Part shown: in pieces, positions 45,506 through 53,624 of the stretch
Position numbering within the stretch: the first letter of the stretch is position 1
Layout of the letters: the number at the start of each line of letters is the position of its first letter
Origin: Bog-756 sp963725275
GTDB taxonomy: Bacteria > Actinomycetota > Acidimicrobiia > Acidimicrobiales > RAAP-2
Direction of reading: 5' to 3'
Length of the DNA stretch: 64,000 bases
Assembly: GCA_963725275.1 (NCBI GenBank)
Contig: CAVRXS010000003.1
Span: forward strand, 310,001 to 374,000
Program-made: the position numbers and the translations under genes
The notes under the pieces: model-generated
Told to the model about the DNA's origin: nothing
The model's database searches: none
Seen by the model: the letters and a program-made list of their open reading frames with translations, nothing else

Positions 45506-46393
45506 GTGTCCGTGTTCCGTCACCGTTCCGATCAGACCACCAAGGGGCGGAGCCGTACCGGCCACGGAGCGTCCGTCCGTTCCGCCGACCGCGGGGCGGA
45601 CGCGCAGGAGCAGTTCATCATCGATGCCCTGGACGACGTGCGGGACACCGCGGTGCGCGAGGTGATGACCCCACGGGTCGACGTCGTCGCGCTCTCGATC
45701 CCGTTGACGGTGGACGCGGTGTCCAAGGCGGTGCGCGAGTCGGGTCACAGCTGTTTCCCTGTGTACGGGGAGGACCTCGACGACCTGATCGGCGTGCTGT
45801 TCGTCAACGACCTGTTCCGAGCAGGATGGAAGGTGGGTGCCGAGGACGACGAAGGCAGGTCCCCGAGCCCGATCGACATCTCGAGGCGACTCCGCCAGCC
45901 GTTCCTGGTGCCGGAGTCGCGACTGGTGCTGGATGTTCTGGCAGAGATGCGGCGGCAACGGCGGGCCTTTGCGGTGGTGGTCGACGAGCACGGCGGCGTC
46001 GAGGGCGTCATCACGGTCAAGGACCTGCTCGGTGCGCTGGTCGGGGACCTACCCGACGAATTCGACCCCGACGACGAGCCCGACGCGGTACGGGTGGACG
46101 GTACGCGGTGGCTCGTGGACGGCAAGATGAGCCTCGACGACCTGCACGACGATCTCGGGATCGACCTGCCGGAAGGAGAGTACGTGACCCTGGGCGGCTA
46201 CCTGTTCGACGCCTTCGGGCACATTCCCGAGGAAGGGGAAGCGGTCGAGGTCGGAGGGTGGCAGCTGAAGGTCTCGGAGATGGACAAGCGCCGGATCGCC
46301 AAGGTGGTGGCAAAGCGCACCGCACCTCCTCCTGCCCGCGATGGCGGGACCGACACCGGAGAGCGGGGGAACGACCGCACCACGGTCGGGTAG
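45506..46393 (+). CDS. CBS-domain protein of the CorC/hemolysin C type without the DUF21 membrane domain
   Basis: 295 residues: paired CBS domains (VREVMTPRVDVVALS about residue 52, and FAVVVDEHGGVEGVITVKDLLG about 150) followed by a CorC_HlyC C-terminal domain (LPEGEYVTLGGYLFDAFGHIPEEG). The DUF21 transmembrane part common in actinobacterial homologues is absent, so it is the soluble CorC form, linked to Mg2+/Co2+ efflux control. GTG start at 45506. Confidence 0.88.
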   Translation: MSVFRHRSDQTTKGRSRTGHGASVRSADRGADAQEQFIIDALDDVRDTAVREVMTPRVDVVALSIPLTVDAVSKAVRESGHSCFPVYGEDLDDLIGVLFVNDLFRAGWKVGAEDDEGRSPSPIDISRRLRQPFLVPESRLVLDVLAEMRRQRRAFAVVVDEHGGVEGVITVKDLLGALVGDLPDEFDPDDEPDAVRVDGTRWLVDGKMSLDDLHDDLGIDLPEGEYVTLGGYLFDAFGHIPEEGEAVEVGGWQLKVSEMDKRRIAKVVAKRTAPPPARDGGTDTGERGNDRTTVG

Positions 46394-46436
46394 CATCTCC
46401 ACCGTCCTGGGGCCGGCGGCAAACCGGTACCTACGA

Positions 46437-46511
46437 CGGGCTGTGGCGCAGCTTGGTTAGCGCGCTGCGTTCGGGACGCAGAGGTCCCCGGTTCAAATCC
46501 GGGCAGCCCGA
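46437..46511 (+). tRNA. tRNA-Pro (CGG)
   Basis: Acceptor CGGGCTG pairs with CAGCCCG, D-arm GCGCAGCTTGGTTAGCGC, anticodon stem CTGCG/CGCAG with loop TTCGGGA (anticodon CGG), T-arm CCCCGGTTCAAATCCGGGG-type. CCA is not encoded. A partial copy of its 3' half occurs at 48361-48413. Confidence 0.95.
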
Positions 46512-46519
46512 CTCGAGAA
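46468..46519 (+). repeat. attL-like repeat, inside and just after tRNA-Pro
   Basis: 52 bases from the anticodon stem to 8 bases past the tRNA-Pro end. It matches 48361-48413 at 48 positions; the differences are A/G, C/T and CA versus GCC in the acceptor stem. Confidence 0.8.
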
Positions 46520-46643
46520 GTGCAGGTGGCTGGGGGTTCCGTCCCAGGGGAACCAACGGCCCGAAGAATTCCGTGCGACTCGGCGGTCGCGGTAAGGCGC
46601 TTCTGATGACCCGGGAAGACTCGGGTGGTCGCCCGCCGGAAGG

Positions 46644-47886
46644 CTAAACGGGGTTGAGCAGCTTCTCCCTGGTCTCGTTCGCAAAGCAGGACTCAGGCGC
46701 CAGTTCCGGCCCGCAGGTCATGGCAGCGATAAGCATGAAGAGATCCGGGTCTTGCGTCATCAGGTTCGAGCGACGCCGCCGTTCGGACACTCCGTCCAGC
46801 CCGAGCGGGATGTGGGCGTCGGTGAAGACCTGCACGGCGAAACGCAGCCGCCGCATCCGCTCTGCCCGCTCCTCCACGTACGGCGCGAAGGCCTCCTTCG
46901 ACCAGTCTTCACCACCGAGGAGGACGTCGCGAATCATGCGTGCGTCGCGAAGGGCGACCGACAAGCCCTCTCCAATGGTGGGGTCGCTGAAGCCGGCGGC
47001 GTCACCGGCGAACACGACGCCATCGGCGACGACGGCATCGGACCAGGAATCGAACATGGGATAGGCAGCGCACGGTCCGGCCGGCTTGGCATCGACGAAA
47101 CGCTCGCAGTCAGGGATCGTGTCCACGCGGAACGCCTCCAGAAATGTCTTCGCCTTGTCAGCGCCTGCCAAGCGGGTCTTGTCTTCGATCGAGTACCCGA
47201 TGTAGAGCCGCGCCCTGTCCTCACCTTGTGGGAATGCGTAGAGGATCGTGTCGCCGGACGTGCCGATGACCGAGTCGGTGCTCGGCCAGTCGCGGATACC
47301 GTCGACGAGCATGCCCGCGAGGAAGATGCGGGGGTCAGTCTTCTGCGAGCTCGATGCCGAGCTGGCGCCGTGTCGAGGATTCGCGTCCATCGGCGGCGAC
47401 GACGAGCCGAGGTCGGACCTCGTGCTCGCTGCCGCCGTGCACGTACCGGACCTCGGGACTCTCGCCAGGCGTCACCTTGACCTGCTCGACGCCGCGGAGT
47501 GCCTGCGCGCCCGCCCGCACGGCGGCGTCGAAGAGGGCTTGGCAGGCCACGGGGTGTCCGATGCCCAGGGCACCTGGGACACCGGGCACGAGGTCTGCGA
47601 GAGGCAGGGCGCCGGCCTCAGCCTCTGCCGCTGAGTAGGCCTCGTCGTAGCCGACGAAACGTGAGATGACGTTGCCCCCGGACTCGATGAGGTCGCCGTA
47701 CAGTCCGAGCTTTATGGCTTCAGCGACCCCCCAGGGGTGCATGTACTCGCCCCGCACGTGGTCGACGAACTGCTCTGTCCGCTCGAGGACGAGGACCGGG
47801 ACCCCGGCGTTCGCCAGCGCGGCTGCAAGCGCACTACCGGCGATGCCGGATCCGATGATCGTGACGACCGGCTGTTCCGTCGTCAC
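46644..47886 (-). CDS. FAD-dependent monooxygenase/halogenase-like protein, frameshifted
   Basis: About 413 residues after repair. N-terminal FAD-binding VTIIGSGIAGSALAAALANAG with VLVLERTE, then RLVVAADGRESSTRRQLG, and in the second frame VVFAGDAAGFSDPTIGEGLS, the second FAD motif of PHBH-type monooxygenases. The first frame stops at TGA (47335-47337) after ELAED; the second resumes at TDPRIFLAG, so one base is out near 47336-47346. GTG start at 47886 overlaps the stop of the SnoaL-like gene (GTGA). Whether the break is real decay or error is undecided. Confidence 0.8.
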
Positions 47887-48254
47887 GATGGGTCCAGGGT
47901 CGGGAAGGGTCCGAAGAAGCCGACTATCTGCTGAAGCCGGCCATCGCCTGCCAGGTGTCCGTAGTCCATGCCTTCGAGTACCGCCGAACCGTCGGGGCCG
48001 TGCATGACCCATCCGAAACGCAGGTGACCGTCGTGCTCGTCGGCAGCCGTGACCACGTCGATCGTGTGCCCGGGCATGGCAACCTGCAAGGCACCGATGT
48101 GCGCGATGAGCGCCTCTCTGCCTTCGACGTTGGCCGTGGGGTCGCAGTATGTGCCATGGTCGGCCCAGGCCGACTCCAGCAACTGGCGCCGGGCGGCCTC
48201 GTCAGGCTCGTTCCAGGCCGAGCCGTAGGCGGTCACAACAGCTCCGACATCCAT
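47883..48254 (-). CDS. SnoaL-like/NTF2-fold protein
   Basis: 123 residues: AVVTAYGSAWNEPDEAARRQ, WADHGTYCDPTANVEGREALIAHI, and a C-terminal QIVGFFGPFPTL, the pattern of SnoaL-like NTF2-fold proteins that act as cyclases, isomerases or hydrolases or simply bind ligands. It is the first gene of a two-gene unit with the FAD monooxygenase, suggesting joint action on one small molecule. ATG 48254 follows CAGGGGAGGG. Confidence 0.85.
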   Translation of the reverse strand: MDVGAVVTAYGSAWNEPDEAARRQLLESAWADHGTYCDPTANVEGREALIAHIGALQVAMPGHTIDVVTAADEHDGHLRFGWVMHGPDGSAVLEGMDYGHLAGDGRLQQIVGFFGPFPTLDPS

Positions 48255-48360
48255 GGTTTCCCTCCCCTGCTGGCGAAGAGCGCCAGCGTAGTGGCGAAAT
48301 GGGCGGCGAACTCAAGCCGATTTGGCGCTACGGCGTGGCCGTGGAATTTCGCCCGATCCA

Positions 48361-48413
48361 CGTTCGGGGCGCAGAGGTCTCCGGTTCAAATCCGGGGCCG
48401 CCCGACTCGAGAA
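48361..48413 (+). repeat. attR-like partial tRNA-Pro copy
   Basis: 53 bases equal to the 3' half of tRNA-Pro and its flank (CGTTCGGG, GGTTCAAATCCGGG, GCCCGACTCGAGAA). No 5' half precedes it, so it cannot fold as a tRNA. Confidence 0.8.
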
Positions 48414-48481
48414 CTACCGATCAGCGGCTGAGCCCACGCGTGTGCCCGCCGGGTCCCAGTCGCCTTGTTGGGCCACCTTGT

Positions 48482-48487
48482 TAGGTT
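48482..48487 (+). promoter_or_regulatory. -10 element for leaderless luciferase-like gene
   Basis: TAGGTT, then GAGCCG and the ATG at 48494. Confidence 0.5.
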
Positions 48488-48493
48488 GAGCCG

Positions 48494-49468
48494 ATGTTCC
48501 TCATGCGCTTCACCATGACCGCTGCGGGCACCGACCCGGGACAGCGGGCTGCCGGCTACGCAGCGGCACTCGAGATGGCGGCGTGGTCCGAGGGACGCGG
48601 GGCCCTGACCGTCGCAGTGAGCCAGCACCACGACGTCGACAACGGGTACCTTCCGTCGCCGCTGCCCGTTGCGGCCGCGCTGGCTGCCCGGACGACCAGC
48701 CTGCCCATCACCGTCGCCGCGCTGCTCCTCGCGTTCTACGAACCGGTCAAGCTCGCCGAGGACGTGGCCGTGATCGACCTCATCAGCCGTGGTCGGGTCT
48801 CCTACGTCATCGGGATCGGCTACCGGCAGGAGGAGTTCGACCTCTTCGACATCGACCGCCGGCAGCGTGCCCGCCTTGTCGAGGAACGGATCGGCGTCGT
48901 CCGGGCGCTGCTCGCCGGCGAAGAGGTGCACCGGGGAGGCCGGATGGCTCACATCACCCCACCGCCGTTCACTCCCGGCGGGCCCACCCTCGCCTACGGC
49001 GGGGGCACCGCAGCCGCCGCCCGGCGCGCGGCCAGGCTCGGACTGATCTTCCTCGCGGAGACCCACGACGAGACACTCGAGTCCGAGTACCTGGATGAGG
49101 CCACCCGCGTGGGAGTTGCCCCGGTCGGCTGCATCTTTCCCGCTGCGGGCGTTCCCCTGACCGTCTTCGTCTCCGACGATCCAGAACGCGCATGGAACGA
49201 GATCGGGGAGTACCTGCTCCGCGATGCCGTGACCTACGGCAAATGGAACGTCGATCGGCCTGCCACCGCCTCGATCTCGTTCGCGACGACCGTCGAGGAG
49301 CTCCGAACCGAACGAGGCGCCTACCAGATCCTGACCCCCGAAGAGGCTCGAGCCCAGATCGCCGGTGGCTCGCCCCTCGGGCTCCAGCCGTTGGTCGGCG
49401 GCCTGCCCCCTGACACCGCCTGGCGGTACCTCGAGCAGGCAGTCACCGCGGCGAGCCCGGCCTCGTAG
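48494..49468 (+). CDS. LLM-class (luciferase-like) flavin-dependent oxidoreductase
   Basis: 324 residues, TIM-barrel of the luciferase family that uses FMN or F420. AVSQHHDVDNGYLPSPLPVAAALAAR, LPITVAALLLAFYEPVKLAED, DLISRGRVSYVIGIGYRQEEF and LVEERIGVVRALLAGEEV follow the family. Substrate unknown. It starts right after the attR-like repeat with its own leaderless promoter, so it lies outside the island. Confidence 0.9.
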   Translation: MFLMRFTMTAAGTDPGQRAAGYAAALEMAAWSEGRGALTVAVSQHHDVDNGYLPSPLPVAAALAARTTSLPITVAALLLAFYEPVKLAEDVAVIDLISRGRVSYVIGIGYRQEEFDLFDIDRRQRARLVEERIGVVRALLAGEEVHRGGRMAHITPPPFTPGGPTLAYGGGTAAAARRAARLGLIFLAETHDETLESEYLDEATRVGVAPVGCIFPAAGVPLTVFVSDDPERAWNEIGEYLLRDAVTYGKWNVDRPATASISFATTVEELRTERGAYQILTPEEARAQIAGGSPLGLQPLVGGLPPDTAWRYLEQAVTAASPAS

Positions 49469-49534
49469 ATCGGCGGGACCGCCCGAGCGCCGACTCCCGC
49501 CGGGGTGCTCCGGCTCGTCTTCCGCTCCGCCCGT

Positions 49535-49849
49535 TCAGCCGATCGGCATCGCCTCGTAGACCTCGATCGAGCCACCGCTCGAGAGGACCGGACATCCCTT
49601 CGCCTTGTTGGCCGCGGCCGAGAGACTGTCGGCGTCGATGATCGAGTACCCGGTCAGCTCGCTGGTGCCGCCCTCGCTGACCGACCCGTCGGAAGCAACT
49701 GTCGAGCCGGGCCCGAACGGGTTGCCCGCGTCGAGCACCGCCGCACCGAGCGATCCGAACCAGCCCATCCATGCATCCATCGCCTTCTGCTGTTCATCGG
49801 GCGAGGCGCCCATCGCTCCGCCCCTGTAGGCGAGTACGTACTTGCTCAT
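49535..49849 (-). CDS. YCII-related domain protein
   Basis: 104 residues: MSKYVLAYRGGAMGASPDEQ, KAMDAWMGWFGSLGAAVLD, GYSIIDADSLSAAANKAKGC and SIEVYEAMPI match the YCII/DGPF fold, whose cellular role is mostly unknown. ATG 49849 follows AGGAGAG. It lies 43 bases downstream of the ArsR fusion gene and is probably cotranscribed with it. Confidence 0.85.
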   Translation of the reverse strand: MSKYVLAYRGGAMGASPDEQQKAMDAWMGWFGSLGAAVLDAGNPFGPGSTVASDGSVSEGGTSELTGYSIIDADSLSAAANKAKGCPVLSSGGSIEVYEAMPIG

Positions 49850-49892
49850 TGCTCTCTCCTTGGTTGATGTATCCGATTGCACTGCACGACGT

Positions 49893-51170
49893 TCAGCCGG
49901 CCCTTCCGGTGAATGCCGCGAGCCGCTCCATGGCGCCGACATCCGGACCGACCTCGACCTCGGCGCTGAAGCGGTCTCCGTCCCGCATGGGCGGTGCGAT
50001 GAGCTCACGGGCGAGACCGAGGACGTAGTCACTCAGTGCGTCGCTCGGCGCCAGTGTCTTCGACGTGGCGACGGAGAAGTCCCAGGCATGGACCAGGAGC
50101 TCGATCGGGAGGATGCTCGCCGCGCGAGGTGCGGGCATCGGCCTCGATCCGAAGAGGACCTCTCCCTCGATCCCGCGGTGGCGCCAGGCCTCGAGGGTCT
50201 GCTGGGCGGCGTCCGCCACCCGGGACTCCATGGAGCCCGCCGATGGGACCGAGACGTCCGCGCCGGCCATCGAACCCAGGTGGGAGATCGACCCGAGCAG
50301 GTGGTCGACGAGATCCGCGACGGTGAACTTGGTGCAGGGCGTGGATGAGCCGGCGTCCGACTCGCTCATCTCGCGGAGCACCAGCTGGCAGAGGGCGAGC
50401 GCTGCCTCCGCCGCCGACAGCTCGTCCATCGGATCCGGCGAGGCCGCCCAGTCGTCAGCTCCGGCATCTCCGGTGCGGCCGGCGATCGAAAGACGTTCGA
50501 GGAAGTGATCCCATCCCTCGCCGTGGCCGGCGGCTTGGGCATCGGTGAGCCCCTCATGGACCAGGCGGACGAGGGTCCCCCCGTCGGCGGGTTCGAGGGT
50601 GATGGTGATTGTCGATGCCCCCGGGGGGAGGTCCGCGGCATCCTCCCAGCCCCAGCTCAGGACCAGGCGCCGTCCGGGCTCGACTTCCACGACCGTGCCG
50701 GCGGCGGTATGCCCGGGGACCACCGTCCACCGGTAGTCACCCCCCGCACGCAGGTCGATGCGCGCGCTCACGGTCTGCCACCGCCGGAGCCGGTCGGGCT
50801 CCGTGAGCAGTGCGAAGGTCTCATCGGCTCCGAGCGGCACGAGGACCGACTTCTCTACCGGCATCGCGGTGCCTCCTCGTCCAGGGGGGCGGGCGGTTGC
50901 CAGGTCCGCGAGTTCCCGGGTCCAGAACTGGTCGAGCGAGGCGCGGAGCTCAGCCATGCCCCCCGGATGCAGCCGGTAGTACCGGAACCGCCCAACCTTC
51001 CGCGCCTCGATGAGACCGGCGCCGGCCAGGACCCCGAGATGCTGGGAGACGGCCGACCGGGTGCTGTCGAAGTGCGCGGCGAGGTCGTTGACCGTCTGCT
51101 CGCCGTCCCCGAGGAGTTCGAGCAGGCGACGGCGGTTCGGCTCGGCGATGACGGCCACGAGGTCACGCAC
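49893..51170 (-). CDS. Three-domain fusion: ArsR helix-turn-helix, AHSA1/SRPBCC, TIGR03086-like
   Basis: 425 residues. Residues 1-95: ArsR-type winged helix (RRRLLELLGDGEQTVNDLAAH, STRSAVSQHLGVLAGAGLI, GRFRYYRLHPGG). Residues about 100-245: AHSA1/SRPBCC domain (VEKSVLVPLGADETFALLTE, GRRLVLSWGWEDAADLPPG). Residues about 255-425: a TIGR03086/DinB-like metal-binding helical domain (FTVADLVDHLLGSISHLGSM, PIELLVHAWDFSVAT). It is a single open frame throughout. GTG 51170 is preferred to the TTG at 51188. A palindrome covers the promoter, suggesting autoregulation. Ligand unknown. Confidence 0.8.
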   Translation of the reverse strand: MRDLVAVIAEPNRRRLLELLGDGEQTVNDLAAHFDSTRSAVSQHLGVLAGAGLIEARKVGRFRYYRLHPGGMAELRASLDQFWTRELADLATARPPGRGGTAMPVEKSVLVPLGADETFALLTEPDRLRRWQTVSARIDLRAGGDYRWTVVPGHTAAGTVVEVEPGRRLVLSWGWEDAADLPPGASTITITLEPADGGTLVRLVHEGLTDAQAAGHGEGWDHFLERLSIAGRTGDAGADDWAASPDPMDELSAAEAALALCQLVLREMSESDAGSSTPCTKFTVADLVDHLLGSISHLGSMAGADVSVPSAGSMESRVADAAQQTLEAWRHRGIEGEVLFGSRPMPAPRAASILPIELLVHAWDFSVATSKTLAPSDALSDYVLGLARELIAPPMRDGDRFSAEVEVGPDVGAMERLAAFTGRAG

Positions 51171-51179
51171 GGCAATATA

Positions 51180-51197
51180 CGTTAGCAATGACTAACG
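51180..51197. promoter_or_regulatory. Palindromic operator, likely autoregulatory site of the ArsR fusion
   Basis: CGTTAG-CAATGA-CTAACG, a perfect 6+6 inverted repeat with a 6-base centre, placed 10 bases upstream of the proposed start and next to a TATATT -10 (51172-51177, minus strand). ArsR dimers bind such sites over their own promoters. Confidence 0.65.
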
Positions 51198-51302
51198 CGT
51201 CAATCGGAAACGACCGCCCGTGGGCCACCGGGTGCACGTCGGCGGATCGTGTCTCGAGGGGAGCGTCGGGGCCGTGCCACGGGCGCGCTGCCGCCACTCC
51301 GG

Positions 51303-51804
51303 TCAGCGGACGATCGTCCCGTACATGTCGTCGAGCGGGTAGCTGAGCAGCTCGAGCCGCTCGCCGTCCGGACCGGGGAAGTAGGCCGAGGTGCCGTCGA
51401 CGATGTGGGTCGCGATGCCGGCCGCCTCGACTTTGCCCACCAGCCGCTCGAACTGCTCGGGCGTGACCGAGATCGCGATGTGGTGCAGTCCCCCGAGGAC
51501 TTCGCGGTACGCACCGAGGTCGAGGCCCGGGAAGTCGAAGTAGGCCAGGTAGTTGCCGTTGCCGACGTCGAAGAAGAAGTGGGTGGACCCGCGGTAGTCC
51601 CGGTTCTCGAACAGCTCGGCGAGCGGGAATTCGAGGAGATCCTGGTAGAAGGCGATGGTCCGCTCGACGTCGCTCGAGAGCAGGGCGAAGTGGTGGAGGC
51701 CCCGAGCGCTCGAGGCAGACACGCTCGCCCGGCGGGCGCAGGTGGGCCGCCTTGAGGGCCGCCCACTCGTCGCCGCGGTCGATGTCGCTTCCGTGCTCGG
51801 CCAT
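51303..51804 (-). CDS. VOC-family (glyoxalase/extradiol dioxygenase fold) protein, N-terminal frameshift
   Basis: About 167 residues after repair. VOC fold: GLHHFALLSSDVERTIAFYQ, DYRGSTHFFFDVGNGNYLAY and GLHHIAISVTPEQFERL, with paired metal-type His/Glu. The ATG at 51804 (MAEHGSDIDRGDEWAALKAA, then HLRPPGER) is in a second frame that meets the main frame near 51720 (GAGCGTGTCTGCC); homologues carry the same N-terminal extension. It follows the alcohol dehydrogenase gene by 22 bases. Confidence 0.8.
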
Positions 51805-51826
51805 CGCCGGTGACCCGATGAGTCGG

Positions 51827-52939
51827 TTACTCGTAGACCAGGACGCCCCTGATGTTCCGTCCCTCGAGCATGTCGACATATCCCTGGTTGACGTCCTGGA
51901 GCGGGTAGGTACGGGTCACCATGGTGTCGAGGTCGAGTTGTCCCTGGTCATAGAGGCGCAGCAGGTGCGGGATGTCATAGCGGATGTTGGCCGAGCCGAA
52001 GATCGTCCCGACGATCTGCTTCTCCAGCAGGGTCAGCCAGGTCAGCGACAGGGTCACGTCGAGCTCGGCCATCGGGTGGATGTTGGTCACCACCACCCGC
52101 CCGCGCTTGGCGGTCAGCTGCATGATGCTCTCCATCAACCGGCCGTCACCGACACCCATGGTGCAGATGACCTTGTCAGCGTTGGTGCCCCAGGTCACCT
52201 CGTTGATGAGCGGTGTCGCCTCCTCGATGCTCGCGGCCGTGTGGGTGGCCCCGAACTTGGTGGCCATCTCGCGCTTGAAGGGAACCGGGTCGATGGCGAA
52301 GATGCGCTCGGCGCCGGCCAGGCGTGCCCCCTGGATCGCAGAGGCGCCGATTCCCCCGATGCCGATCACCACCACGTCGTCACCGGGCCGGACTTCGGCC
52401 GCGTAGACCGCCGAGCCCCATCCGGTGGTGACCCCACATCCGATGAGGCAGGCCTTGTCCAGCGGGTAGTGATCGAGGATCTTCACGCACGACGCCTGGT
52501 TGACCACCGTGTGGCGGGCGAAGGTGCCCAGGCACACCATGGTGTGCAGGTCCTCCCCGGCGGACGAGTGGTGGCGGTAGGTGCCGTCGGCCTGGGTCCC
52601 CATCATCAGTTCCGCCCCGACGTCGCAGAGGCTCGAATGGCCCCTCGCGCACGAGGGGCACTTGCCACAGGCCGGCACGAACCCGAAGACCACATGGTCG
52701 CCCGGCTCGAGACCGGCAACCTCGGGTCCGACCTCCTCGACCACCCCGGCCCCCTCGTGGCCGCCGATGATCGGGTAGAGGCCACCGAGGTCGCCCGTGC
52801 GGAGGTGCTCGTCGCTGTGGCACATCCCGGACGCCGCGATCCTGACCAGCACCTCGCCGGTCTTCGGCGGATCGAGATTGATCGTCTCGACCTTCCAATC
52901 GCCGTGCATCTCCCTGAGGATTGCTGCCTCGGTCTTCAT
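51827..52939 (-). CDS. NDMA-dependent zinc alcohol dehydrogenase
   Basis: 370 residues of medium-chain dehydrogenase. Catalytic zinc ligands in SGMCHSDEHL and GGHEGAGVVEEVGP; structural zinc cysteines in CGKCPSCARGHSSLC; cofactor domain VVVIGIGGIGASAIQGARLAG. The sequence follows the actinobacterial group that uses tightly bound nicotinamide and N,N-dimethyl-4-nitrosoaniline in vitro, often with mycofactocin. No mycofactocin genes are in view. ATG 52939 has GGAGGGATCAAG upstream. Confidence 0.9.
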   Translation of the reverse strand: MKTEAAILREMHGDWKVETINLDPPKTGEVLVRIAASGMCHSDEHLRTGDLGGLYPIIGGHEGAGVVEEVGPEVAGLEPGDHVVFGFVPACGKCPSCARGHSSLCDVGAELMMGTQADGTYRHHSSAGEDLHTMVCLGTFARHTVVNQASCVKILDHYPLDKACLIGCGVTTGWGSAVYAAEVRPGDDVVVIGIGGIGASAIQGARLAGAERIFAIDPVPFKREMATKFGATHTAASIEEATPLINEVTWGTNADKVICTMGVGDGRLMESIMQLTAKRGRVVVTNIHPMAELDVTLSLTWLTLLEKQIVGTIFGSANIRYDIPHLLRLYDQGQLDLDTMVTRTYPLQDVNQGYVDMLEGRNIRGVLVYE

Positions 52940-53078
52940 CTTGATCCCTCCTGGTCCGAGCGCCACGGTCGCATCCGGCCGTCCCCACTCGGGAGGCCGG
53001 TGCTGCCGCGCTACCTTACGCGCTGGGGACACCGGACGCGAGGGGCAGGCCGGGCCAGGGGCACCGGCCGAGCCATGC

Positions 53079-53570
53079 TCAGCGCGAGTCCTTGTCCCGT
53101 TCTCGGGACCGCTTGAGCGACCGCACGAGCGCCGCCTCGATGAGCGTGTCGTTGTCCTTCGAGATGAACTGGTGGACCCGCCGCTCGAGGAGCGCCCGCA
53201 TCACCGGGTTGAACGCCGCGTACGTCTCGCGGAAGTGCACCCTGGTCCGCCCGTCCCCGAGGTCCTCCAAGCTCGTCCATCCCGACGCCTTGGACCACAG
53301 GGGCTTGCCGATGGCGTCGTAGCGCCACGAGATGGGCCGTTCGGACTCTGTGATCCACTCCCAGGACTGGGCCCTCCCCCGCGAGAGCAGGTACTTCGGG
53401 ACCGGGAACCGGCAGTGGCGGACCAGGCCGTTGCCGGCCTCGTCCCCCTGGTGGAGGATCGTGATGGTGACCGCGTCGGTGTTCACACCGGCCCGCATCC
53501 CCTTCCAGTAGACGTCCCAGACCTCCCCGGGTGTGCCGTCGACGACGAAATCGAACCGATGATCTTGCAC
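53079..53570 (-). CDS. SRPBCC-family ligand-binding protein
   Basis: 163 residues with helix-grip pattern: HRFDFVVDGTPGEVWDVYWK, GLVRHCRFPVPKYLLSRG, GRTRVHFRETYAAFNPVMRA and a basic C-terminus (SLKRSRERDKDSR). It lies between the acyl-CoA ligase and the alcohol dehydrogenase on the same strand and so probably shares their pathway; the ligand is unknown. Upstream GAGGAAACGCC is a weak ribosome-binding site. Confidence 0.82.
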   Translation of the reverse strand: MQDHRFDFVVDGTPGEVWDVYWKGMRAGVNTDAVTITILHQGDEAGNGLVRHCRFPVPKYLLSRGRAQSWEWITESERPISWRYDAIGKPLWSKASGWTSLEDLGDGRTRVHFRETYAAFNPVMRALLERRVHQFISKDNDTLIEAALVRSLKRSRERDKDSR

Positions 53571-53624
53571 GGCGTTTCCTCTCCTGCTGGTGGCTGTCGG
53601 ATCCTGTTGCGTACGGTGCCCGTG

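Larger units (their letters stand above)
46468..48413. mobile_element. Small genomic island flanked by tRNA-Pro-derived direct repeats
   Basis: The interval between the intact tRNA-Pro and a displaced copy of its 3' half has the geometry of a tRNA-integrated element: intact tRNA at one end, partial tRNA at the other. The 1.84 kb inside carries only a SnoaL-like gene and an FAD monooxygenase gene, with no integrase. It appears less GC-biased than its neighbours by eye. An old decayed tRNA duplication is the alternative. Confidence 0.6.

Noticed and set aside
47335..47345. In-frame TGA in the FAD monooxygenase as possible selenocysteine or recoding
   Set aside because: The downstream conserved sequence is in a different frame, so it is an indel and not readthrough; no SECIS-like hairpin was seen.
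48255..48360. Second tRNA gene before the attR-like repeat
   Set aside because: Only the 3' half of tRNA-Pro is there; the bases upstream cannot form the acceptor, D-arm or 5' anticodon stem.
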